From Odontesthes bonariensis (taxonomy: Eukaryota; Chordata; Actinopteri; Atheriniformes; Atherinopsidae), in the NCBI RefSeq assembly GCF_027942865.1, contig NC_134515.1:20048227-20112226 (forward strand): a DNA stretch of 64,000 nt, written 5' to 3'. A program made the translations under genes and the position numbers. Positions 33,905 through 48,773 of this stretch are shown here, one piece after another. How positions within the stretch are numbered: the first letter of the stretch is position 1; every line of letters begins with the position of its first letter. Below the pieces are notes generated by a model. The model was not told the origin of the DNA. It saw nothing but the letters and a program-made list of their open reading frames with translations, and made no database searches.

Positions 33905-36900
33905 TGATAAATCAAATAGTTTCTTAAAACTTTCTCTCTTAGTTCTGTTCTGACACACTTTCCATTCAATATTTACTGTGTGGCAAGAAATGAATCACAC
34001 ACAGCATGTGTTTGGCTCCCGTTCCTGTGAGTTTTTGTGTTTTGTTAGAGTGACTGCCCTTGTTTCTGACCCTCAGAGGCTGGCCTCTATTTATAAATGG
34101 ATTTTCTTTTTTAAAACTGTCCTCATGGTCAACCTGCGTGACACAAGGTATGGGAGGGAATCTCAGAAATCAAAGGAAAGGCCAAACCTAACCGTAGATA
34201 ATGCACTCAACACAATAATATCCCCCTAGAGGAAGCGTCTTGCTTCCCTTTTCCTCATACAAATGGCTTTGTTTGTTGTCGACACTGGGAGCTGAGTTAT
34301 TGTTTGGCCACAGTCGTGTGTTTCTTATTTTCCCCATCTACTTCATCTCATGAGCGGTTACTTTCGACCTTGTTTACATCCCTTCTACAAGCCATTAGGA
34401 CCTAGAGTGTTTTCATTACTGATGGCTCCTCTTGAGCCAAGACTATATAGATGGTCACAGAGTGAACACGCCGATGGCACTAAAATGGGTAAACCTAACA
34501 GTCTATCGGATTGGTGGTAGGATTAAGGTTAAAGCTAAAGGCTGAGATTAGAGTTAGGTTTTTACACTGGTTAAACTGAAAAGTGTGCAGTTGCTGAGGC
34601 CAGTGTCAGTGGTTGACCAGAGCGGGAAAGGGGTAAGCTGTTGACAGAGGAAATGCTGAAATAGACAGCATGGAGGTTTTAATCTAGTTGATAATCTATA
34701 CCCAATCTGGATAGGATTTTGACATGACTCACGTGTGTGTGTCTGTCTGTGTGATGAGAAGTGATGTTGATTCTGTGTTGGATGTTTAATCCTGTTAGAG
34801 TGATGCTGTAATGCAAATACTGTATGTATGTGTATGTACCTGTGGGTGCAAATAAAGAGATTGCGAAGCCATAGAATGTGATTATCGGTGATGTTGTTTT
34901 AGTTTCATAAATTCAAAGACAATTAACTGAACTCGAAAAGACCTATTTGCAGTGTGTTTGACAAACAACAGACTCGGCAACAACACAAAGGAAAAGTATC
35001 ACCTGTATCCTTGTGAAGAGAGTCAAACGACAGTAAATAGTGAAAGTTTCAATAATGGATGTGTGTGAGCGACTGAATGGTGAGCAAACAGCAGGAATGA
35101 AGTGGGTGTGTGTATGTGTGATCTTTATTGGTCAATAAAATACACAGGCATGCGCTCGAGTGTAAATTTATCGTTTCCTTGGTTGGTTAGTTGTATATGT
35201 GCGTGAGTGTGTGGAGCAAAGCACTATGTTAACAAGTCACTGTAGAGCAGCGAGTGAGCCATGATGGATAGGTAAGATGGGGGGGGCACTATTAAAGGAT
35301 ATAAAGAAAGAAAGGGAGAGCGAGGGGAAGCAGCAGGGAACGACTGTTGAACGGCTCTCAGATCAATACTAATAACCACACACAGAGAATGACTTCCTCT
35401 CATCCCTTATAACTCACACAGAAGAGGAGAGGGGATGGAAGAACACACGGTAAAGGGAGAAATTAGAACAGAGAAATTAGATGAGAAGTAAAGAAAGGAA
35501 AAATGAGTGTGAGGTTTAATTTAGTCTGTTTCTTAATCTCTCTTGGTCTTTTTTCCCCCCCATTCTCTCCTTTTACTGTCTAATTAGAGACTGGGCGGGC
35601 AGACGGCCATGTTAGAAGAGTCCCTTTATCACTGTGGAAATGCGGTACCACCCATTTCCACCTGCTACAATCCTCAGTGAGCTTATGGAGCCATATCTGA
35701 AAGGGAAGTGTGTGTGTCTGTGAGAGTGAGTATGTGGAGTGTTGGAAAGCTGTGCAATTTGTGGTGAATTAGATTGTTCTAAAAGCATTTCTCAATTTGA
35801 GGCTGGTGAATGCGTTTGCCCTAATGGCCTGCCATTTTATATTTCTTTAATGAAGTTACAGAAGAGGAGGAAATGGTCAACCCCGCCGTGCTCCTCCACA
35901 CACACACACAGTGCTCTCCATTTTCCTCCTGAAGTGAGGTGTCGGCATTGACCTCAGCTAATTCTGTCCGCCGGAGAGAAACCGAAGCCGCCTATTGTTT
36001 ATCTTCTCATACTTCAGCACACAGGGAAATTCAGTTCTGTGTGTGTTTATTCTTACTGCGAATCTTTGCATGTGTGAGCATATCTGTGTGCATGACTATG
36101 TCAGCTGAACTTACCATTGCTGTATCAAAGCATAATAATGCGATCCCAGCTTATTTTAGAGTGACAATCCCATTTCACCCTGGCTCCACGGCTTAGGCTT
36201 CACATCTTGCTCAAACTCAAACGTATTCATGCTCCGTCGAGTGGAAACCTCCCCGTGAGAGTTAGTGTGAGAGAGAGAGAGAGAGAGAGAGAGACAGTGG
36301 GGCTGAATAAAGTAAGTTTTTTTTGTGATGTCAGATAAGAAACTATGCACACACACACAGATATTTCAGCGTTTCACATTGCCTGACAAATACAACAATG
36401 AATCCTGATTCTTTAGTGCCAAATATGAAAACTAAAGGTAATAGATTCCTCCAGTGCACACAGCTTTCCCAGTATGCTTGCACGAATGTTTTGAAGAACC
36501 TCTTCAGATTGTTTCTAGAGACTGTGTGTTGAAAATGATCTGATCGGTTCAGACTTGTAGTGATTCCCAGATGGCACTCAGCTCATTGTCTGCTGCTGCA
36601 GTCATGGAGCCAAATTTTAGCGCAGGGCTTTCATAAACTGGTCATTATGGTGGGACTCAAGAGCAGATGGCTCCCTAAAATGCCTGCCTAGAACTTGCTT
36701 CCAGCAGCGGCCACCAGGACATATTGTCTATAATATCTTTCATGGATTACTATAGTCAGTAATAACCTCTGGGTGTGAATAAAAAAAAAAAGAAATAGAA
36801 ACAATGATGTGAATCTCCACTTAAAAAGCGATATGCTAAAATGAATTCAAGTGGTGTTTGTTGGTCGTGAATGAATATTTATGTATTATACAGGCAATCT

Positions 36901-39900
36901 GCTTTAAAAAGGCTCTTTGTACTTATCAAAAAAAGCATCTGAATCAGTTTTTCAGTATCATGGTGTATATCATACAATACAGTCCCGAATCACCATATCT
37001 ATTTACCCCTTCCTCACCCCACCTTTTCTGTTAATCCATCCCTCTGAAAGATTGACTTCACCAGAGCCAAAGAGGGCTGGTATTGACTAGAACAAAGTCT
37101 GACCAAACTACTATTGACCTGACGTGAACAGGCATACATACACATACAGAAACAAGCTTGTGACCAAATACATTCACTGACACAGATGCAATGAAATTAT
37201 CTTATCTGCGAATTAGGGAAATGTTCAAGTTGGGCAAAATAATTCAGTGTTAGTCGTTTTTGTTAAGAATCAATGTTTGGTGTAGCTAAATATCAGTCTT
37301 GGTTTTGATCATGACGCATAGGTTTGTTTACTGAATGCAATTGTATGTGTATGCTGCATTTTATTAAGTGGGGTTGTATAAATTATCTATGTGCAGTAGC
37401 AGCTATATCAGACAGTATTCAGAGTACTCTCGGTTTGGGAAATCAGGAAGGAAGTTACAAACGATCGGGGTCAACAGAAGAGCATATGTTTACCTTCCAA
37501 AAAACGGAGCTGAAGAATGAACATGATGCTGAATACTGCAGTATAGTACTTCACACAACCCCACTTAGAAAGAAATTAAAAAAAAAAGATTGAATATCCC
37601 CTTAAGGGGTCAGGATCACAGTAAAAGCAGCATTGCTTGCAGTTAAGCTACTGCTCTATAATCCTTGTGTCACGTTAACAGACATAAGAAGCTTGAACAG
37701 AGAAATATTTCCAACAATAAAGAGGCAGAGTGGAGATTAGATACAATATTCCCCTCTTTGTCATGGTGCGTTCATACCATCGCTCGGTTTTTGTGGTCAA
37801 AGCAGATAACAACTTTTGAGAGTTTAAAAGATTACGATATATTGCTCTATTATTTCTAAAACATAAATGTTTAATACTTTTATAAACATCCTTTAAAATT
37901 TTAACAACTAGACATATGATATGATGGTGACACGATTTCTAAGCAATGCTAAACATATCTGACATCTCTGCTCTGCAATTTTTTCTTTAACAGGCTGAAG
38001 CTTGTCAGCACTCACAATCTACCTGTCGGACATTAATGGAGACTGAGTAAATACACAGTTTGATTGAAGCGTCTTAGGGGCTTTCTTTATACCAGCCATG
38101 AATGTCTGTTTTCAGGGGAATTGGATTCCTCGGCATTGGGCTCCAGTCTTCAAAGATAAAAGATTGCTATTACAAGGGGTAGAACTTCAACAGATGATGA
38201 TTTTCCTTTGTGTAATTTTGATGCTTTCACCATGATCTTTTTATACACACGTAATATTTCTGTCATTTACATTCAAACTCAAGCTCAAAGAAAAACACGA
38301 GCAGTGAAAGGAAGAGAGAAAGCTTATCAAAATCTCATTTCCATGATCCTAGAATTGTAAATCAGTTTTTGTAAGTATTATGAACTCGGTGTGGCGGGAC
38401 AATTAGAACACTGACATGGAAAAAATAAGAAGTAAGACAAAATATCAGGTCTTAATTCTTTAGCCCTAAGCTGCACCCCTCCATAAAATGCCTCACAAAT
38501 TTGGCTTGAAAAGAACTTGAAAAGAAGACAAAGAGAAAGGAAAAGCAAAAGGAAGCAAACAGCACCATTCTTACCTCCAAAAGGAATAATGCTGTATTTT
38601 TCCTCAATTCTCAACTGTGATACTGCTCCCGGCACACAACTGTATAACAATATAACAATGTTGACAACTCACGACATAATGATGGCAACAGTTGCACTCA
38701 TGACCAGGACAAAAATCCCTCTTTTCCACAATGCTTTCACTTTTTTCTTCAGTCATACATCCAAGATTACTCACTTTTCTACTAAGTTCCCAATTGCTAA
38801 TCATTAGGTTTAGGAGTTAAAAGTCCACGTTCAGGGTTGGAATTAACTTACATTGATTTAGTTGTTCAAAAATATATTGTTGGGGTTAGAGTTTATATAT
38901 TGTCACGGGAAACACAGTGTTATACTCACTGGTTGGGGTTCCCATGTGACACAACTTTACCCTACACAAAACAAGTGCCTATCAAAATATTGGTTAAATG
39001 TGTGGATACAAGCTACTGTTCGATAATGTCTGGCGAGAAAGAGCTGCAAACAAAGCAACTGAAACTCTGCATGTTTGATACTGAAAAGATCTAAAATCTT
39101 GGCTGCTTGCATTGAGAAACGCTTATCAGCAGACATACGGTTCATTTTTAAGAAGGAAAAAAGACACAGAAGTTAAATAGTTTAATTTTCAATTCGCTCA
39201 GGAGTAACAAAGGAAAATTGTCAGCTGGAGAAAATCATTGCTCCCAGTTATTTCAAGTGCAGCCTATGTAGAATGAGCTGTAATAGTTATAGAACTAAGA
39301 TGCAATAAATATGTCTTTTAAACCAGAATACAGTTATTGTTATTTTTGCTTGGAAATAAACTCTAGGTGCTTCAATAGACTGGCAACCTGTCCTGGGTGT
39401 ATCCTGCCTTCTGTCTTGAAACAGTCATTTTTTTTTCATGCTGATGAGGACATTTTAATTTTTTATTTTATTTTTGCGCCATCCGGCTTGACGCTAAAAG
39501 TAATGTATTTTAATGGGATGTCTGGTTCATGTGTAGAGCATGTTCAGCTGCGGGGTCAGGGCTAATCGGTCGGTAATCCAAGAAAAGGATATTTTGATGC
39601 CATATAAAACAGGGTCAGTGTTAATTAAAGCCATGGTGTCTTTTTAAACTTAACCAATATTTTATTTTCAATACCTAACCCAAACCAAATAGTTCGTAAA
39701 GTATAAAATAGATGAGATTGTGAATACATTGAGATCTTTTAAAAACTTGGGTGTTTTTGCTTAGGGGCTATGTGAAGGTTCTGGATGCACACAGCAGAAT
39801 GAGCTCAGAACAGAAGAAAATCAGAAAAGGAAGATCTGGTTTCAAATAAACCACAACGGACTGGAGAAGTGGGTCGTTTTAATAATCTTAATACAGAGAG

Positions 39901-40400
39901 CCCACTAGATCACAATGAGTCTGAGAGAAACACCTCTCTGCCTCACTCCCCATGGTTTATGTTTATGCATTTGACTAACGTCAAAGCTAACAATAAGCTA
40001 CATAGAAGGAAACCCACTGGTCAGGCTCTGTCAGAGTATACATAGAGTGCAGGTATAGAGGGAAGTACAGAAATAGAAGTGCAGTTGAGGGGGTAGGGAA
40101 GTACAGGGTAACTGGTAGCTAGGCTAGGAGATGCTCTCTGAAGAGGGACTTGGTGGTTGGACTTGTCCACTCTTTCTGTATGTCTTGAGACATCATTATT
40201 TAGAGTTGTTTCATCTCTACAGCTCTTTCCTTCCATGGTTAGACAGGATATTGAGAAAGGGCTATGGTTCTCCTATGTGCCTCCACCTTCCAACTGCTTT
40301 CTGCATACTGTTCTCCCCCTGACTGCTGACAGCACAGTATCAAGTGTATTGGTAATAGCATTATTCCAGAAAATAGAAACAACATTTTTGTTGTTTGGTT
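33905..40400. other. Gene-poor stretch
   Basis: About 6.5 kb without an exon I can support. It is mostly unique AT-rich sequence, with a GA microsatellite at 36,269-36,294. The block at about 36,540-36,700 (AGATGGCACTCAGCTCATTG, GCTGCTGCAGTCATGGAGCC) is repeat-free and moderately GC-rich and may be conserved non-coding DNA. A fragment near 39,376-39,412 (AGACTGGCAACCTGTCCTGG) is a piece of the tRNA-headed repeat. Confidence 0.5.
36269..36294. repeat. GA microsatellite
   Basis: About 13 GA units without interruption. Confidence 0.9.
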
Positions 40401-40412
40401 AGTTGAAAGGAC

Positions 40413-40477
40413 CGCTGGGATAGGCTCCAGGCCCCCCGCGACTCATTCAGCGTATAGAAAATGGATGGATGGATGGT
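40413..40477 (+). repeat. Tail fragment of the tRNA-headed repeat
   Basis: It reads CTGGGATAGGCTCCAGGC, a C run, GCGACTC, then ATAGAAAATGGATGGATGG. This is the 3' end of the same family as 29,779-30,086. Confidence 0.8.
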
Positions 40478-40479
40478 TT

Positions 40480-43400
40480 GTTGAGCAATTGTTTTGCATT
40501 AAAGATAAAGTAAAAATTCCCAGCGTGTGTGTGTGTGTGTGTGTAGTTTAATCCATTTTGTTCATTTTGTAATCAGCTGCCTTCTGCTACAAAATAAAAT
40601 CATATTTTCTTATTTTGACATATGTTGCAGTCTGTAAAGTGACTTTTTCAAACCTCTGAATCCCCACTTGCAGTGGCAGTGCAAGAGTTTTTGGGTGGCC
40701 CGTGGACTCCATTTTTTTAATTCATGAAGGTGTGGAAAAGCCAACATTTGTTCCATTCTTGTGTGACCTACCATTGTCAGTATGGGAATGACATATTTTT
40801 TTAAAAATGAATGCATTGCACTGTTTACTGATTGGATTGCATTGGAATCACATGCAAACGCATTTTTGCTTTTTCCGAAACAAAGAAGGAGAAGATATAG
40901 GAGAATTTTGCTTCTTTATATGCCACAGCACTCATCTGAACATCTGAATATAGTACATTTGTAGGAAACTGTAACCATTGCTAAACAAAAGAGGTACGTA
41001 TCAGCATGCACCCATCATATTGAGAAGAGGATTAGAGTGGCCATTTAGTACTTCACTTTGGATGCAGACGCCAAGCGATTAGACAAATTGTTTGACACTG
41101 CTAAGCAACATTTGGATATTGCTTGGTCCAAACCAAACATGAGATTGTTGCAAATAATTTAAATGAGCAAATAGGGAGTGAACATTTACAGTAAGTTGGT
41201 TGCAACTTTACAATTTTTTTTTTCAATCTTTCAAGCCAGAAAGAGACAACATTTCTTCATAAAATGTTGTGGTGTGTTTACAAATGGTGTTTAAAAGTAA
41301 CCAACACCCCTGACAAATACATGTCCACGAAGAAGACAGTTGGGCCGTAAAATAATGTATTTTAGACCCAAACATGATTGTTTTCTGACTCTAGTAATGC
41401 CATTGCATCATTTTGTTATTGGGTGAAAGCACAGCACTTAGTTGGTGTTACAATGAATCATTTTGCGATTAATTTGCGATTTATCATGAACAACATTCCA
41501 CAGAGTTCCTACACAGCATTATTAATCTGTCCCAATTAAACACGCCAGTGAGCTGTCATGCACAAAACCGGGTCCCTGAAACCGGTTTACCACAAGAAAG
41601 ATACCGTCAGTAAGAATGCAATTCATTGTACTTGTCTTTTGTTGTCGGGATGAGTGAAAATGTCTGCCATTGTAAAGCTTTATGTGGACATTTGTTTGAA
41701 TATTTTCACTGGAATTAACTTCAGATCAAAAGATTTTTGTGGTGGCAGGAGTGAGTGTCTGAATGATGACCAGACTAAACACAAGATATAACTGGTTGAT
41801 TTGTGTGTGTGTGCGAGTGTGTGCGCAGATGCTCACGCTAACATGTGTGAAGTGGGTGTGGACCTGGGAACTAATGGTGACTTATTAACATCATAATTCA
41901 GCCAGGCAGGACAACTAATCACTGAGACCTCAGATAGACCAGCCACAAGGAGTGATGGATGAAGCCTATGTGTGTGTGCATGCGTTTGTGTGTGGGTGCT
42001 CATGTTAGGATGGGAGTATATGAATGTGTGTGTGAGTGAGTAAGGGCTTGTGTGTGTTTGTGATAGATGGCTCGTGTGGGGGTCCTTTCACACTGAGATG
42101 TCTTCTAATCAGTCTTAATGATTAGTCTTTATTGATGAGTTGCATTGATGAGGCTGGGATTGTAGGTGCAGGGTGTTTCAACAAAACTCTGAAACAGGAA
42201 ATACACCTAAATGAAAACCTGTCAACTTTAGAATTTCAAGAAACTTTAAGACTAAACAACAAATCACTACGCCTCTGCTTGCTGCTGATTAGTGCGTTCG
42301 TGTCTGTGTTCATGTGCGTGTTGGCTTCCTTTAGCTCACAGACGACTTGTCTGAAGTTGTTTGTCACAAGGAGCTCTATAGACAGGAGAGGGTGGTTCCG
42401 TCTCCTGTCTTCTGCTCTGTCTGTGTCTCTATCCATCTCTCCTCCTCCTCCCTCTGCGTTGCCACTCATGTGTCTCTGGCCCAGTCAGGGCTGTTTACAC
42501 TCATTTAGCTCCAGCTGAGGTGCAGCAGGGCAGGCTTTGGGGTATTTATAGACAAAGAAAGAATAAGAGGAAACGGGATGCAATTGAATAAAACTGGCTC
42601 AACATTTGCAGATTGGCAAGAATGAGATCGCCATCTTGACTTCTGCTCTCTTTAGCTCGCAGTTATTGTAACTAATGCCAGCAATGAAATTATTCAGAGA
42701 TAATTTAGGACTTGTCTGATAGGAGTTATTCATAATATGGACAATTCCCCACCCTTCCTCTTTTTTTCCTCGCTCCATCCCTTAGCAAGCGGCGAGGGGC
42801 AGCGGAAGAAAGGAAGAGACAAACTGAATTAGTGTTCTTTTCATCATCCGTGACCAGCGAGCCGTCTGATAACCCTGATCTCATTATGAACGCTAATTGT
42901 TAAGTTCCCCATCCTCTCATCCTCTCCTCCTCACCATACACATATTAAGGACTAAAGGCTCATCTCAGTGAGAGGAAGCTTCTCTTTCACTATCTATCTC
43001 TTAGTGTCTAAGTATTTACTTCCTGCCTGCTAATGGTCCCGACTTCAGTTCCAATATCCACTTCTAGTGTAATCATTCTGAGCAGAAACATAAGAGATTT
43101 ACGATCTGCTGAATGCAGGCTGGCAAATCTTCCAGCTTTCACATTTGAGCCTCTTAGCTGTCTGTCATATCTACATCCTGGCCCCCCTTCAGCTTCACTC
43201 ATTCTCCCTAAACTGCATATGTTTTTCTCCACAAGTGTGAACATTTTTCTCTCCATATTTGGTATTTGTATTTGTACATTGAGGATTGTTTGCTTGAGAA
43301 GAAAACCTAGGGAAAACCATAGGGAAAACCTATATCATCAAATTTGACCAATTTATTCTTTGTAATATTTTCTCTCTCTCCGTTCAGCCTGATGATGTTC

Positions 43401-46400
43401 GGAATCCGGTAAAAAGGAGCATCAGCCATGTTTTGATTATCGGCTCCCTCCATGCACCTACTGTGAGTAATGAGCATGCCTTTCAATAGGGGTCTTACAA
43501 GTGTCCTGCTATTAATTAAAGCTTGATTGGAAGAATAAATTAATCTAGCTGTGGTCCGCCCGATCAATGACCAGTATGAGGGCTCCATTAAGCACAAAGC
43601 GCTGAGCTCTTTCCCTGTGATATGTGTGCTGAAGACGTTTGGGGGAGTCAAATGGCGCTCCTAGATTGCAGGTGATTTTCACCTCTATTAATCATAACAA
43701 CCTCCTCAAGTCTTGGAGGGTGTGTGTGTGTGTGTGTGTGTGAATCCCTCCATTAATGCATGTGTGTTCCATGCTTTAGAATTTTAATCTTTAACACAGT
43801 TGTGTATTGATTTTTGAGTTATTCATGTTGACTGTTAAGAGATGTTCTTTTGCACACATGAGTCTGGGGAATTGGGCATTTTTTTACTTGAATCAATAAA
43901 GCGCTCCGTCATGAACCAAAGTCAAATAGCACATTGAGACTTTCTGAAGTTAATTAAAATGAGGTGCTAATCCAGGATCAATATGCAGGCCCGACTCGAT
44001 CAAAATTGCAGAGGAATTTCTGAAGGGTGGGTAAAACAAATCTAAACTAATAAAACAGGCATGAGGGGTTATATTCAAAGTGATGTTGCTCACAAACTTC
44101 AGTTCTGTAGAAAGCTGAAAACTGCTGACTTGTGAACAACTTACCTGCTTTAATAAAAGTGCTTCTTCCAGTTAGAATAAGTGCTAACATCCATTCAGAT
44201 TACATTTTGACAGGTTCAACAGGTTCAGATGTAGGAAGAAGCTATGTGTTTGTATTTGCTAAAATTAATTCTTGTTTTTTGAAAACTTTCATTTCAGGGC
44301 CAAAAAATTCTGAGGGTGATGATGATGGCAGATGAAATCCATTACAAACTGTGGCATACGACAACTTTTGTTGTCAATAATTACTAACCAAATATTCGGA
44401 GGAAAACTCTCTTTGAGACCAACAACAAAATCAGTCCAAAAATGAAAACACAAGGCTTTTTTACACATGGCTTTCAAGCCAGGACTGACGGGCCTCCACT
44501 CCGCACCTGTGTGTTGTGTGAAAGTACAGGGGTGCCATGCAGGTGATGCATGCAAGGCTGAGCCACCTCTGTCTGGCATCTGTGAATAAACAAGCACTCC
44601 TTTTAGCGCCGCTATGCCAAAACTGATATGTGAAACATCAACTTTTTACCAGATTCAAAGACGCAATCAACATGACAATGAGCTAGGCGGGTGTGTTACT
44701 ACAGACCAACATCCAGGCCAGTGTCTGACATTAGCCCTTTTCACATGTGAGATCGGTAACCTTAATATTTTAATCAATCTGTTAAAATTCTGGGATTCAG
44801 TCAATCAGACGTTTTTTTCTGTTAATGTTCCTCACCCTTCATACAGACATGCATACAAGTAACGGAGAGAGCTGCAGGACCCGGATGGAATTTGTAAGAT
44901 CGCTCCAGGGGCAGAGGCAGCTGAAAAAATAACTTTGGGCATATTTAAGCTTACTGAAAAGACAATCTTGTTCTCGTTAGGCTTCAATTGTACTACAGTA
45001 ACAGTGTCGTTGTTATCAATTTGAGAAAAAAAGTGGTGTTTATTTCGCCTGAGGACAGTGTCTCCACTGTCTCGGCTGTTTAGTCAGAAGAGAAACTGCA
45101 CCACCGCACAAATCTCTGTAAATCCTTTTCGGGTTCCAATTTTTATTTTTGCCATTAGAATTCATATCAAAGCTATCAAACAGCGGCATTGCGTTATTCA
45201 AAGATGACAATGGATGGGAGCCGTTGAAAAAAAAATATGACATAAGGTCAGACACAGCAGAGCCTCCAGCTACTAAACATTCTTCTCATTTTAGTTTAGT
45301 GGCTTAGATGCTGAGCAAACATAACTTGTTGCTGGATAATTACTGTCAGTAAAACCATGTGGGATTAAAGTTTGGACAGCGCTGCTGTTTATTTGATATG
45401 GCCACCGTCTGGATTCCCAACTCAATGCCAGAAAATTTTATGGAAATACTTTTCAGCATCAGTGAATTTTTTCATCAGAAAGCCATAATTGATAATTCGC
45501 AAAAAATATCTGACATGCACAGAGACAATCAGTGCTCTGGTTCTGCTTTGTGTCAATTCATGTATTCTTTTTGCAGCTTCAAGATTTGAATTATTCAAAT
45601 AAATAGAGATCAAAATGTCCCATCGGCGTACAGTTTCTTGTAAAGAATCCAGCACTAAATGTCTATTCAACTTTAATGCAGAATGTTCAAGTTTTATAGT
45701 CAAATGCTTCTTGTATCTCTTGTCATCTACCACAAATAGGAGTCATTTGGATATGCGCTGACTGGACTGGATGAACGCAAACCCCGAACAAAGAGCAATA
45801 GTTGGTTGTAAATGCAATCTTTCTGCAGTGCTTCTTAAGTGTTTCTCAAGTGCACAGCTTGTTAGTCTGGTAAATTGTTTGCCTTGCTTATAATTTGTTA
45901 TAGTAGATGTTTGTCTCCCAGCCAATGATAATCAAAATCCCTACTCTAATTTCATTGCAGCATTTTAAATGGGCTTCATGCTGTTTACCAACGCAGAGAA
46001 GCCGCTCGCTCGTCATTCTGCTCCTCTGCTCTGCATTGTACTTTGTTTGAGAATAAAGAAACCAATAAACCAAGTTCATCTTTTATCATCTGTAAATTAA
46101 CTGCTTACATAAGGATGTGAAAAACTATTCTCATGTACTGTTTCCCATATTGCTCCCCATTTTACCCGGCCTGGTGGGAACTGCATGGATGTGTGCGTAC
46201 GCTACATGTTTCTGTGTGGATGTCAATGCATTGTGTGCCTCTCACTGATAATGGAAAGCTTTGCTTGGTTTCCCCAATCTCATTATTTGATAGACCAGAT
46301 GAGAAATAGATTCATGATTCTGATTAATAACATTAGCTAGAGTTCATTGTTTCTGCCAGTCAGCTGAACAACTTCATATCAGTCCCACTAATGCGTCTGA

Positions 46401-48773
46401 AACACCAATGTTGTGTGTTTTAATAATATTGCTGTTAGAAAAGCCATTTGTTCTCATTTGAGCTGCAAGTCTCATTTGGCTGAATGGAGTAGCTCTCCAC
46501 CTCACCGGTCCTGCCCAACACTATGGGGAATACCAGGAAAATGAACGGTACAACTAACAAAATTTCCACTATTGCCTTGTGCAGAGTTCCGGGAATATGT
46601 GTCGTAATATTGGAATAAAATTTATTGTAAACATACTGAGAAAGTTATGGAAAGCACATTCTGCTCCCAGAGTGCTATATAGAGAAAAAACATTGCTGTT
46701 GTTAGTTTTGTAATCCGAATGAGATGTTTTTTTTCCTTTTTGAAACTGCTGTGAAAAGGCCGAATGTGTTTGTCTCTGTTTTTTAAAAACCAGTGGTAGT
46801 GGATACTGTTAGATTGTGGCTGAATTTTGAAGGAAGAGAGATGAAAAATTAAGCTGAAATCCTGTAAAGTCTGGAAATACTATATGTGGACACAGATGCA
46901 GTCTTTGTTATTTTAGTAGGTCAGAAAAAACCCCATCAAAGTTACAGGTACTCTGTAATGAATACAGACCTTAAAGTGACTTGGTGTGATTAATGTAACA
47001 TTACTGTGTTTCAATGGTCCACTGATGATGGCGAATCTGCAAGATTGTTTGAACTGTTTGCTTTCCAGTCATGACCAAACTTGTTAAAGAGTGGACTGAT
47101 TTCAGTGGATGAAATGGAAACGCAGCATAATGAATCAAAGGTTGTTGTGCATCAGAGAGCAACCTCATGAAAACACGTGCAAATAGAACACTCTATATCT
47201 CAGAGGACTGCTTTGGCAAAGCAGCTGCTGCTGCAACCACAGAGTAGCCTCTGGTGCTGATGACAGTTACAAAACATGTAAACATTGTGATGCTGTCACA
47301 TTAAGGTAACACTTGTTTGTATTATAAAGAAAGTGTCTGCAGTTATTAACTCAAGAGAAGGTTACCTGCTTCAGCTTTGACAGGTGATTCAGACAAAAGC
47401 AGAATGCTACAGAATGGTCCCCAAGTTTATTCCGAAAGATCTGCAGCTCTTTACTCATGTGCAGTTGAGTTGGTTAAAGTGTGCTCTGTAGCCAACCTTG
47501 AAGAATCGCTAACATAAAATGTGTAACATTATGTCAGAAGCTTACATTTTTTGACTTAGAGTGAGGGCTGTCCTGGCAACGCCAGATCACTCATTCGTAA
47601 AGCTTATGATTAATATTCACAGCTGTTATAATGTCATTCATCGTTGCAGTTATCGTCGCTTCGCCGGTCGTAGGTTTTATTGGCAGTGTAATGTTACCAC
47701 ACCTTCTACTGTCTGCCTGTCACAGTGCTGGCTGAGGCGGCAGCAGAAGATGACAAATGCAGTGTTTAGAAGTTTAGTAGCAGCTAAAGTGATAGTCATA
47801 CAGTCATTAATTTCATACGAACAAAACGGAAAGTGTAGTGAGCACAATCATCAATGCAGACGTGAGGCACTGTAGGTTCCATTGAAAACTGAAAATACAG
47901 TAAACCAACAGGGGGCAGGGAGTATGTCTGATTTTATGCAATTAAGGTTTAAAAGTATAAAGTCAGTATAGTATGGTTCAGCAGTACTTCTAAGTCGGAA
48001 GTTTCTGTTATGATGATTACAGAACAAATGACAGAAAAGGCAATTAGACACTTAAGTCTGGTCACAGTGTTTCATAATAGTGGATGATCAGAAGCATATA
48101 ACATATCTGTACATGTATCTGGACAAAACATTAATGCAGTGTGATAGAATGGATATGCCTAATATGCAATGACACTGGGTCAGTTTGACTCTGTAAGGAT
48201 CAACAATGACCCAAAAGATGGTGAAAAAATAAACTCCTGTGAAAGCAACCCAGAAGATTTTTAATGTAGAGTAATGGACAATTATGTAGTGCCAAAGTCA
48301 GCCACCTAATCAAACTGAGCTGTATTTTTTACTGGTTTTAATGACTGAACTTTAAGCCACAAGAGGAAAACATAAAAAAAAAAAAGAACCGAGGATAACA
48401 GCAGCCAAGCATCACACAGGAGGAAAGTATTTTATTAGTAATATCCATGGGTTCCAGACTTCAGAACATGACTGCCGTAAAAGAATAAAAGAAAAGGGAA
48501 AAACATCTGCTGATGTTAATTTGTCTAGTTATATTTCAGACCTTGAGAAAATATTAAAGACAGCAAGTCCTAAACCGTTCCTCAAACTTTTAGGTTACCA
48601 TCTTCAAGTTAAAACCGAGAGCGCCTCTTTAAAAAATCCAACTGGAACTTGAATATGTAACGGTAAACGGTTTTTGTATGACCGTCTGAATATTTCCACC
48701 TTTAACTGAATGTGAATAGTCTTTGCTGTTTAGACTTCATCACGGGGCCATTATCAAGGACGTGATCCTTAAC
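40480..48773. other. Gene-poor stretch with possible conserved non-coding blocks
   Basis: About 8.3 kb without an exon I can support. TG microsatellites lie at 40,524-40,544 and 43,719-43,742. Three blocks lack repeat character and are rich in homeodomain and paired AT motifs: about 42,600-42,910 (GCAGTTATTGTAACTAATGC, TTATGAACGCTAATTG), about 43,440-43,720 (GCTATTAATTAAAGCTTG, GAATAAATTAATCTAGC, CTCTATTAATCATAAC) and, less clearly, about 42,085-42,130 (TCTAATCAGTCTTAATG). These look like developmental enhancer sequence, but conservation could not be tested. Confidence 0.4.
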
